Below are positions 1 to 4,780 of a stretch of 7,799 bases of DNA, piece after piece (position 1 is the stretch's first letter; the number at the start of each line of letters is the position of its first letter). Both the position numbers and the translations under genes were made by a program. The notes under the pieces were generated by a model. It was not told the origin of the DNA. It searched no databases and saw only the letters and a list, made by a program, of their open reading frames with translations. Origin of the DNA: JANPJV01 sp031425695 (GTDB taxonomy: Bacteria > Pseudomonadota > Gammaproteobacteria > Xanthomonadales > SZUA-5); assembly GCA_031425695.1 (NCBI GenBank), contig JANPJV010000305.1:1-7799 (forward strand). Direction: 5' to 3'.

Positions 1-110
1 GTCTCCGTGCGCTCGCGGGGGGGCTCCCCCCCCCCCGCCCCCCACCAGTAACCCCCCCCCGGGCCCAACCCGAGTTCGTAGTTGCTTTTCCGCGGGGCCC
101 CACCCCCCAC
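1..110. other. Low-complexity C/G-rich window edge, probable sequence artefact
   Basis: This stretch is dominated by homopolymers: seven G at 17-23, eleven C at 26-36, six C at 38-43, nine C at 52-60 and further C runs around 97-108. Nothing else in the window looks like this. By position it should hold the end of gspI and the first codons of gspJ, but no pseudopilin-like protein can be read from it. It is best treated as a degraded contig end with unreliable bases. A real C-rich tract is possible but less likely. Confidence 0.7.
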
Positions 111-788
111 CACAAGGGCGCACCGACCCACCAAAGGCAGCGCGGCTTTACCCTCATCGAGCTGCTGGTGGCAATGTCGCTGGTCGCGCTGCTCATGACC
201 TTGGTCTATGAGGGCTTGCGCACCGGGCAGCGGGCTGCGGAAACCGGACAGGCGTTCATCGACCGCACCAATCGCCTGCGCATCACCCACGAGTTCCTGC
301 GTCACCAGATCACCCGGCTCATGCCGCTGCCGTACCGGCAGGACACGACCAACGGCAAGCTCTACATGTTCGAGGGGGAGGGCGCGAAGATCCGCTTCGT
401 CGCCCCAATGCCCGGCTATCTCGGTTTCGGCGGCACCTACGTGCAGGAGTTCGAGCTGATCAGCGACGGCCGCCACCGCTCGCTGGTGTTCCGCCACTGG
501 CTGCACAATGGCTTCGACGAAAAGAAGATCGACAAGAGTGTCAAGCCCATCCTGCTTCTCGGCGGTATCCGCGACGGCGCATTCAAGTTCCGCGGCTTGA
601 ACCCCGAAGGCAAGGTCGGCGATTGGACCGGCAGCTGGGAAGACCCGCAGGTCACCCCGCTGGTCGTCAGACTGGAGCTCGAAATGTCCCCCGAATCCCG
701 CCTCGAATGGCCCCTGCTCGAAGTCGTCATGATGGTCGACGGCGGCGCCACCCGCGGCTTCAATGCGGGGTTCTTCCCTTCTGGTTGA
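111..788 (+). CDS. gspJ: T2SS minor pseudopilin GspJ, 5' end damaged
   Basis: GspJ is a minor pseudopilin that, with GspI and GspK, caps the periplasmic pseudopilus of the T2SS. The frame shows a textbook class III prepilin signal at 129-185: a basic leader (QRQR), Gly at 144-146, then FTLIE with Glu at mature position 5, followed by a hydrophobic helix (LLVAMSLVALLM). Cleavage by prepilin peptidase after that Gly leaves about 213 residues, normal for GspJ. The rest reads as a beta-rich globular domain without cysteines. No ATG, GTG or TTG lies in frame upstream of the cleavage site; the frame is open to the window edge through suspect C-rich bases. A leader beginning at about 111, where CAC now stands before AAG-GGC-GCA, would give a normal 12-residue leader, so a corrupted start codon there is my guess. 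GTG at 168 lies inside the transmembrane helix and cannot be the true start. The stop TGA is at 786-788. The identity as GspJ, rather than GspI or GspH, rests on position before gspK and on length. Confidence 0.85.
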   Translation, partial: HKGAPTHQRQRGFTLIELLVAMSLVALLMTLVYEGLRTGQRAAETGQAFIDRTNRLRITHEFLRHQITRLMPLPYRQDTTNGKLYMFEGEGAKIRFVAPMPGYLGFGGTYVQEFELISDGRHRSLVFRHWLHNGFDEKKIDKSVKPILLLGGIRDGAFKFRGLNPEGKVGDWTGSWEDPQVTPLVVRLELEMSPESRLEWPLLEVVMMVDGGATRGFNAGFFPSG

Positions 789-1003
789 GGGTGCGCTTCG
801 CCTGATGAGTCTTATTTTTGACGCAAATGAACGCAAAGGGAGCAAAGGGACGCTAAAAGACCCTCAGCCGAAGAAACAGACGGACGCGTCTCTGGATCCA
901 ACGACTGCGTCTTACTTCGAATCCAAGTTTTTTTGCGTCCCTTTGCCCCCGTTTGCGTTCATTTGCGTCAAAAACCTGAACAACACACGAAGCCAACAAC
1001 CAA
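789..1003. other. gspJ-gspK spacer, 215 bp, no gene
   Basis: In most T2SS operons gspJ and gspK abut or overlap. Here they are 215 bp apart and nearly all of the gap is a long imperfect inverted repeat (separate entry) with a 67-base interior. Open frames that cross it have repetitive lysine/arginine-rich content typical of chance translation of repeats. I see no convincing promoter. Confidence 0.7.
815..974. repeat. Long imperfect inverted repeat built from ACGCAAA-type units
   Basis: The left arm (815-860) starts TTTTTGACGCAAATGAACGC and the right arm (928-974) is its near reverse complement. The first 23 bases of the arms match exactly; a few substitutions and a one-base length difference follow, with the shared core GCAAAGGGACGC. 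Each arm is itself made of short direct repeats of the form ACGCAAA / GCAAAGGG. The interior (861-927) is unique-looking. The transcript could fold into a very long stem-loop between gspJ and gspK. No transposase is present; the structure could be a MITE-like or REP-like dispersed element. The family assignment is inference. Confidence 0.8.
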
Positions 1004-1915
1004 ATGCAGCGAATCACCTCCAAGACCAAGCAACGCGGGATCGCCCTCGTCCTGGTGCTGTGGGTGTGCGTGCTGATTACGGTGTTGCTGGCGAGTTTTT
1101 CGCTGAGTGCGCGGATCGAGGCGCTGCAGGGGCGGAATCTCTTGGATTCGACGCGGGCGCGGTACATGGCGGAGTCGGGCTTGCACCGGGCCGCGTATGA
1201 GTTACGCGGAACCAATCCGGAGACACGCTGGGTGGCTGACGGCCGCGCCTATGAATTCGAGCTCGAAGGCAGCAAGATCAAGGTTGAGCTCTTCGACGAG
1301 ACCGGCAAGATCGATCTCAATGTGGCAGATCTCACCACCTTGAGCGCGCTCTTCGGCTCGGGCGGGCTCGAGCTTAAGGAGGCGGACGCGCTGGCGGCGG
1401 CAGTCATGGACTGGCGCGATCCGGACGAGCTGGTCACCGTAAATGGCGCCGAGGTCGGCGAGTACGAGTCGGCCGAGCGACCGTACAAGCCGCGCAATGC
1501 GCCGTTCGAAACGGTGTCGGAGCTGCAGCAGGTCCTCGGCATGAGCTTTGAGCTCTACCGGGAACTCGAGCCGCTGCTCACCATCTATTCAGGGCGTGCG
1601 CAGCCGAATCCAGCGTTCGCATCTCCCCGCGTACTGGCCCTGATTCCCGGCATGACCCCTGACCTGATCGCTCTTTTCGTGGCGCAGCGCGAGCAGCCGG
1701 CGCCGATTCCCGGGCAGCCGCCCCCGGCGCTGGCAATGCCCGACGGCACGCCCGTGGTGGCGCAGGGGGGAGGGCTTACGTACACTATTCGGTCCACCGC
1801 CACGCTCAGCGGCGGAGCGACGGCCAGTCTGGAGGCGACCGTGCGTCTCGGCGCCAGCATGGTCGCGCGGCGTCCATTTCGCATCGTACGCTGGCGTGAT
1901 GCCGAATCAGGATGA
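1004..1915 (+). CDS. gspK: T2SS minor pseudopilin GspK
   Basis: GspK is the largest minor pseudopilin and sits at the very tip of the pseudopilus, bound to GspI-GspJ. The 303-residue product has a prepilin leader ending in RG at 11-12, then a hydrophobic helix IALVLVLWVCVLITVLLA (13-30). As is usual for GspK, mature position 5 is not Glu (here Leu), the feature that sets it apart from the other pseudopilins. Family motifs follow: GKIDLN (101-106), DWRDPD (136-141), the RNAPFETVSELQQVLGM segment (164-180) typical of the GspK alpha domain, and a C-terminal strand region YTIRSTATLSGGA (260-272). A Pro/Gly-rich insert occupies about 231-257. Start ATG at 1004 places a 12-residue leader before the cleavage site; no good Shine-Dalgarno sequence precedes it (ACACGAAGCC is weak), so translation may be modest. 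The stop lies 188 bp before gspL, unusual for this operon type. Confidence 0.95.
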   Translation: MQRITSKTKQRGIALVLVLWVCVLITVLLASFSLSARIEALQGRNLLDSTRARYMAESGLHRAAYELRGTNPETRWVADGRAYEFELEGSKIKVELFDETGKIDLNVADLTTLSALFGSGGLELKEADALAAAVMDWRDPDELVTVNGAEVGEYESAERPYKPRNAPFETVSELQQVLGMSFELYRELEPLLTIYSGRAQPNPAFASPRVLALIPGMTPDLIALFVAQREQPAPIPGQPPPALAMPDGTPVVAQGGGLTYTIRSTATLSGGATASLEATVRLGASMVARRPFRIVRWRDAESG

Positions 1916-1920
1916 CTTCA

Positions 1921-2046
1921 ATGTTCGCCAAGGCCATCCTGGCCATGGCGAGCACGCTCTACAACAAGTTCGTTTTTGTTTCGTTTCATTTTCAATGGCT
2001 TGCGTCTTTGAAAATGGTGGCACATCCATCTGCCATGGCACCCTGA
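1921..2046 (+). CDS. Doubtful 41-aa small ORF overlapping repeat copy A
   Basis: An ATG at 1921 opens a frame of 41 codons ending in TGA at 2044-2046. AGGA at 1909-1912 lies 8 bases upstream, inside the end of gspK, so a usable ribosome binding site exists. The predicted peptide begins MFAKAILAMASTLYNK and continues into an aromatic, hydrophobic segment (FVFVSFHFQWL). Against its being a gene: it is entirely explained by a palindromic repeat that also occurs on the opposite strand at 4591-4758, where the same frame is also open, so the open frame may simply be a property of the repeat. I do not recognise a family. It could also couple translation of gspK to gspL. Confidence 0.2.
   Translation: MFAKAILAMASTLYNKFVFVSFHFQWLASLKMVAHPSAMAP
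1926..2045. repeat. Dispersed palindromic repeat, copy A (gspK-gspL)
   Basis: Reading on the + strand, it contains in order: a hairpin at 1926-1950 (CGCCA-A-GGCCA, loop TCC, TGGCC-A-TGGCG, one A/A mismatch); CACGCTC at 1953-1959; GTTTCGTTTCATTTTCAATG at 1978-1997; and a second hairpin at 1987-2016 with stem CATTTTCAA / TTGAAAATG around a 12-base loop. The same blocks in the same order are found on the minus strand at 4591-4758: AAGGCCxTCCTGGCC differs at one base, and the 20-base block matches at 19 of 20 positions. Two separate copies with a shared order of motifs support a genuine repeat family. Confidence 0.75.
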
Positions 2047-2103
2047 ATTGGTTGCATCCGTCATGCCACAGCAACCCCTGATCGAGAGATTCCGCACAAC
2101 CTC

Positions 2104-3234
2104 ATGCTAGAGCTGATCCAGCAGCCATGGCGGCGCCTGAAGCAACGCTACGAAAAGAGCGGGGTCGCAGCCTTTCTTACGTGGTGGCGCAGCGAGCTCT
2201 TGGGCGCGCTGCCGCCGGCCTGGCGCGAATGGGTCTCGGCGCAACCGCCCTTGCTCACGCTCGAGCCGATCGCCGCCGGCTGGCGCCTGCGTCGCTGGCG
2301 CGCCGGGACGATCGATGCCGAGGTTGCCGCCACCTCCGAACGCGAGGCGCTGGCCCAGGCGGTCCAGGGCATGCAGCCGGAATCCGACGAGGCCCAGCGG
2401 CAGATCCTGTTGCTGCCGACCGAGCGCACGCTGCGTCGCCGCCTGACCCTGCCACTGGCAGCCGAGGAGCATCTCGCGCAGGTGCTCGGTTTCGAGATCG
2501 ACCGGCAGACGCCGTTCCGGGCCGACCAGATCTATTTCGACCACCGCATCGTGAAACGCGACCCGGTGGCGCGCAACATGGTCGTCGAGATGCTGGCAGT
2601 TCCGCGCACGGTGCTGGATGAAGCACTGCAGGCGCTCGGGCCGCTGCCCCTCGATTCGGCTGACGTCGCGGTCGCCGACGTGCCCGCCGGCTTCAATTTG
2701 CTGCCTGCGGATCGGCGCGCCCGGCGCGTCGACAAACGCATGCGCATCAATTTCATCCTGGGGGTATGCGCGGTCGCGCTGCTCGCGCTGGTGATGTGGC
2801 AGTCGCTCGACCTGCGTGAGAAGGCCATCGAGGATCTCAGCGAGGAAGTGGCTGCGGCGCGCACGCTCGCCACCCAGAGCGCCGAGCTCAAACGCCAGCT
2901 GCGTGATGCCATCGAGGGCGCCAACTTCCTCGCCAAGAAGAAGTCAGAGCAGGCGGTCAACGTCGAGGTCCTTTCGGAGGTCACGAAACTGGTGCCTGAC
3001 GACACCTGGCTCGAGCGCCTGTCACTGGTCGGTACCCAGGTGCAGTTGCAAGGGCAGTCATCGCGCGCTGACAAGCTGATCGGCATCCTGACCAAATCGC
3101 GGTGCCTGCACAATCCGCAGTTCCAGGGAATCATCCAGCCCGACGGTGCCACCGGCAAGGAACGTTTCAACCTCGCCGCCGATCTCAAACCTGGAGTGTG
3201 TCATGGCTCTGACCCTGCTGCCGCCGCCCGGTAA
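2104..3234 (+). CDS. gspL: T2SS inner-membrane platform protein GspL (XpsL-type, PilN-like C-terminus)
   Basis: GspL links the cytoplasmic ATPase GspE to the periplasmic part of the T2SS. The 376-residue product has a cytoplasmic region (1-213) containing LLLPTERTLRRRLTLP (102-117) and RQTPFRADQIYFD (134-146), characteristic of the Xps-type GspL family. It has one membrane helix (about 215-233), then a charged heptad-like segment (234-285) likely to be a coiled coil, and a periplasmic alpha/beta domain (about 286-362) ending in the family-typical stretch around GKERFNLAADL. FNLLP at 197-201, followed by basic residues just before the helix, resembles the INLLP motif of PilN, so the second half looks like a PilN fold. 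Start ATG at 2104 is the first in frame after the K-L spacer, but has no strong Shine-Dalgarno sequence. The last 32 bases overlap gspM, which points to translational coupling; the C-terminal tail (CHGSDPAAAAR) is probably only overlap-encoded extension. Confidence 0.92.
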   Translation: MLELIQQPWRRLKQRYEKSGVAAFLTWWRSELLGALPPAWREWVSAQPPLLTLEPIAAGWRLRRWRAGTIDAEVAATSEREALAQAVQGMQPESDEAQRQILLLPTERTLRRRLTLPLAAEEHLAQVLGFEIDRQTPFRADQIYFDHRIVKRDPVARNMVVEMLAVPRTVLDEALQALGPLPLDSADVAVADVPAGFNLLPADRRARRVDKRMRINFILGVCAVALLALVMWQSLDLREKAIEDLSEEVAAARTLATQSAELKRQLRDAIEGANFLAKKKSEQAVNVEVLSEVTKLVPDDTWLERLSLVGTQVQLQGQSSRADKLIGILTKSRCLHNPQFQGIIQPDGATGKERFNLAADLKPGVCHGSDPAAAAR

Positions 3235-3811
3235 GGGCCGGCCGGTCGCACTCGGACTGGCGCTGTTCGTGCTGGTGCTGGTGTATTTCGTCGCCTTCCA
3301 TGGCTTCATCACCCAGCACCTGGCATACGCCGACGGGATCGCCGATCTCAAGGAAGCCGAGGTGGGCTTCAGGCAGATTGCTGCGCAGCGTCCGCAGATC
3401 GAACAACGTCTCGCCGAAGTGGGACAGTTCCAGGCCGGCGCCAACTACTTCCTGCCCGAAGACAGCTTCGACCTGGCCGCCGCAAACTTGAATTCGCAGC
3501 TCAAGCAGATCATTGCCGACAAGGCGCGCAATGCGCAGCGCTGCCAGCTGATCAGCAGCCAGAACGAGCGCCCCACGGCGCCCGAGCCCTACCAGCGCGT
3601 CGTCGTGAAGGTGCGCATGCGCTGTGATCTCGACGACCTGACCGAAATCCTGCATGCACTCGAGGATGCGACGCCGTTCCTGTTCGTCATCGAGCTCAAC
3701 CTCTATCAGCAGCTGATGTTCCAGGGCGGCATGCCACAACCCAATATTGGCGACATGGACGCGCGCTTCGACCTGTTCGGCTATATCCGCAAGCCCGGAG
3801 GTCAGCCATGA
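3203..3811 (+). CDS. gspM: T2SS inner-membrane platform protein GspM (subtype b)
   Basis: GspM partners with GspL in the inner-membrane platform and stabilises it. The 202-residue product has a short cytoplasmic N-terminus, one membrane helix (about 15-32), an alpha-helical coiled region (40-78), and a periplasmic ferredoxin-like domain. FLPEDS (83-88) and the segment from RCQLISS to CDLDDLTEILHALE (113-154) fit the T2SS 'M subtype b' family found in Xanthomonas XpsM, which is PilO-like. Its only cysteines, C114 and C141, are both periplasmic and could form a disulfide. I chose ATG 3203 because GGAG at 3193-3196 lies 6 bases upstream and because the helix is then correctly placed; an in-frame upstream start at 3146 would add 19 residues translated from the gspL 3' end. 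Its stop overlaps the next gene by four bases (ATGA). Confidence 0.92.
   Translation: MALTLLPPPGKGRPVALGLALFVLVLVYFVAFHGFITQHLAYADGIADLKEAEVGFRQIAAQRPQIEQRLAEVGQFQAGANYFLPEDSFDLAAANLNSQLKQIIADKARNAQRCQLISSQNERPTAPEPYQRVVVKVRMRCDLDDLTEILHALEDATPFLFVIELNLYQQLMFQGGMPQPNIGDMDARFDLFGYIRKPGGQP
3797..3801 (+). promoter_or_regulatory. Strong Shine-Dalgarno sequence of the xpsN-like gene
   Basis: GGAGG lies 6 bases upstream of ATG 3808, inside the end of gspM. It fixes the start and supports coupled translation through the ATGA overlap. Confidence 0.8.
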
Positions 3812-4563
3812 AGCGCGATGCCGGTCGCCTGGCGACCATCGTCCTCGGTGTGCTGTGTGCGCTGCTGGCAGTGTTCGCGACCTTGCAGACGTTCGGGATC
3901 GGCTCCGGCTACAGCCTGGGCCAGGATTCGCCGGCGCCGCTCGAGCCCGATCTCACCCAGCCGATGCAGCAGCTCGAGTTCCGGCTGCCGGACGTCGCCC
4001 AGTACGTCGAGATCTGGCAGCGCCCGCTGTTCACCGTCGATCGCAAGCCGCGTCCGATCGATCCCAACGAAGGTACGGCAGTCGCCACCGAAGGCCCGCC
4101 GCCGGTGCCGCTCAACGCCACCTTGCTCGGCGTGCTGCTGGATCCGGAGCACCGCGTCGCGATCCTGCGCGACAATGCTTCGAGCGCGGTGATCCGCGTG
4201 CGCCAGGGGATGCCGTTGCCCGGCGACCTGGCTGGCTGGACGCTGCAGGAACTCGAGGCGCGAAAAGCGATCTTTGATGGCGGGGCACAGCAAGGCACCG
4301 CCGAGCTCAAGCTCGACATGGCGAAGACGCCCACCGGGGCACCGATGCCACCGCCAGTGATGGCACCGCCGGTCGCCAACGTCCCCGGTCAGCAGCCCGG
4401 GCAGCCGCCCGGCCAGCCGCAGCCGCCCGGCGCAGTGCCGCAACAGCTGCCCGCTGATGAAGCGGCCAGGCAAGCCGAAGTACAACGCATCATCGAGCAG
4501 CGGCGCGCACAGATGCGCGCCGAAGCCGAGAAGATGATCCAGCAGCCGCAGGGTAAGCAGTAA
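3808..4563 (+). CDS. gspN: XpsN-like (GspC-type) T2SS protein linking platform to secretin
   Basis: In Xanthomonas, XpsN takes the place of GspC: anchored in the inner membrane, it contacts XpsL/XpsM and the secretin XpsD. The 251-residue product starts MKRDAGR, has one membrane helix (about 8-27), a linker with RPLF (72-75), and a small beta domain (about 100-170: LNATLLGVLLDPEHRVAILRD onwards, with the turn VRQGMPLPGD) that matches the homology-region (HR) fold shared by GspC and PilP. There is no PDZ domain. Instead comes a Pro/Gln/Gly-rich tract (about 178-214) and a charged C-terminal helix (216-245) with heptad spacing, possibly a coiled coil. The order gspM-this-gspD is that of xpsM-xpsN-xpsD. 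Start ATG 3808 overlaps the gspM stop. The symbol gspN follows usage for Xanthomonas; it is not the same family as the enterobacterial GspN/OutN. Stop TAA at 4561-4563 is followed at once by a hairpin. Confidence 0.85.
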   Translation: MKRDAGRLATIVLGVLCALLAVFATLQTFGIGSGYSLGQDSPAPLEPDLTQPMQQLEFRLPDVAQYVEIWQRPLFTVDRKPRPIDPNEGTAVATEGPPPVPLNATLLGVLLDPEHRVAILRDNASSAVIRVRQGMPLPGDLAGWTLQELEARKAIFDGGAQQGTAELKLDMAKTPTGAPMPPPVMAPPVANVPGQQPGQPPGQPQPPGAVPQQLPADEAARQAEVQRIIEQRRAQMRAEAEKMIQQPQGKQ

Positions 4564-4564
4564 T

Positions 4565-4591
4565 GGAACCTCTGAATATGTCAGAGCTTCC
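4565..4591 (+). repeat. Hairpin directly after the xpsN-like stop codon
   Basis: GGAACCTCTGA (4565-4575), loop ATATG, TCAGAGCTTCC (4581-4591): an 11-position stem with a single C/C mismatch, two bases after the TAA. It is followed by GTGGGG rather than T residues, so it is more likely an mRNA-stabilising or repeat-derived structure than an intrinsic terminator. Confidence 0.7.
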
Positions 4592-4758
4592 GTGGGGCAC
4601 CGGGACGTTCCACGCATTTTCGATGACGAAGTCATTGAAAATGAAGCGAAACACAGACCACGCCGATCGCGGCGCTTCATTGAAAATGAAGTGAAGCGTG
4701 AACATCAGGATCGTATGTGGAGCGTGTCGGAACAAGGCCAGGACGGCCTTGTTTCCGA
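4591..4758. repeat. Dispersed palindromic repeat, copy B (xpsN-gspD), inverted relative to copy A
   Basis: Read on the minus strand this copy has the same series of blocks as copy A: AAGGCCGTCCTGGCC (4750 to 4736), CACGCTC (4726 to 4720), then a CATTTTCAATG block twice (4688 to 4678 and 4643 to 4633; about 45 bases apart), then GAAAATG (4621 to 4615). The stem at 4615-4643 is 13 positions long with one G-T wobble and a GAA loop. The extra copy of the CATTTTCAATG block is the main difference from copy A. Confidence 0.75.
4727..4758 (+). promoter_or_regulatory. Strong hairpin just upstream of the gspD ribosome binding site
   Basis: TCGGAACAAGGCC (4727-4739), loop AGGAC, then GGCCTTGTTTCCGA (4745-4758): a 13-bp stem with one bulged T. 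It ends 10 bases before the Shine-Dalgarno sequence of gspD. It could protect the 5' side of the gspD message, limit read-through, or affect ribosome access. It is also the part shared with repeat copy A, so it may be there only as repeat sequence. No regulatory role has been shown by the sequence itself. Confidence 0.5.
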
Positions 4759-4768
4759 CCATCCAATC

Positions 4769-4774
4769 AAGGAG
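4769..4774 (+). promoter_or_regulatory. Shine-Dalgarno sequence that fixes the GTG start of gspD
   Basis: AAGGAG lies 6 bases upstream of GTG 4781. It decides between this start and earlier in-frame starts in the hairpin spacer. Confidence 0.85.
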
Positions 4775-4780
4775 ATACGG

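Larger units (their letters stand above)
1916..2103. other. gspK-gspL spacer, 188 bp, with repeat copy A
   Basis: This gap is locally AT-richer than the flanking genes (around 1970-2015) and holds copy A of a repeat family also found before gspD. A 41-codon open frame (1921-2046) lies inside it (separate entry). The last ~55 bases before gspL show no clear Shine-Dalgarno sequence and no convincing promoter. Confidence 0.65.
4564..4780. other. xpsN-gspD spacer, 217 bp, almost all hairpins
   Basis: Between the two genes lie, back to back: stems at 4565-4591, 4591-4614, 4615-4643, 4661-4674, 4673-4698 and 4727-4758. The gspD frame is open through the whole spacer, but the Shine-Dalgarno sequence and the lipoprotein signal place the true start at 4781, so the spacer is non-coding. 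The block includes repeat copy B. I see no T-run that would make any of the stems a classical terminator on the + strand. Confidence 0.75.

Noticed and set aside
815..974. Insertion sequence between gspJ and gspK
   Set aside because: Only ~160 bases, no transposase or remnant, and no clear target-site duplication by eye; kept as a repeat only.
763..1200. 145-codon + strand frame between gspJ and gspK
   Set aside because: It covers the inverted repeat and an alternative frame of gspK; the real prepilin signal of GspK is in another frame.
3146..3202. Upstream start for GspM
   Set aside because: The added 19 residues come from the gspL reading region, lack a ribosome binding site, and displace the membrane helix from the N-terminus.
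4565..4591. Intrinsic terminator after the xpsN-like gene
   Set aside because: The stem is followed by GTGGGG and not by a T-run, and gspD downstream belongs to the same operon.
3802..4680. 292-codon minus-strand frame opposite the xpsN-like gene
   Set aside because: No family features; its N-terminal part is just translation of repeat copy B.
4592..4780. 63-codon N-terminal extension of GspD
   Set aside because: It would put the lipoprotein signal peptide in the interior and lacks a ribosome binding site; the AAGGAG-GTG pair at 4769-4783 fits the signal peptide exactly.
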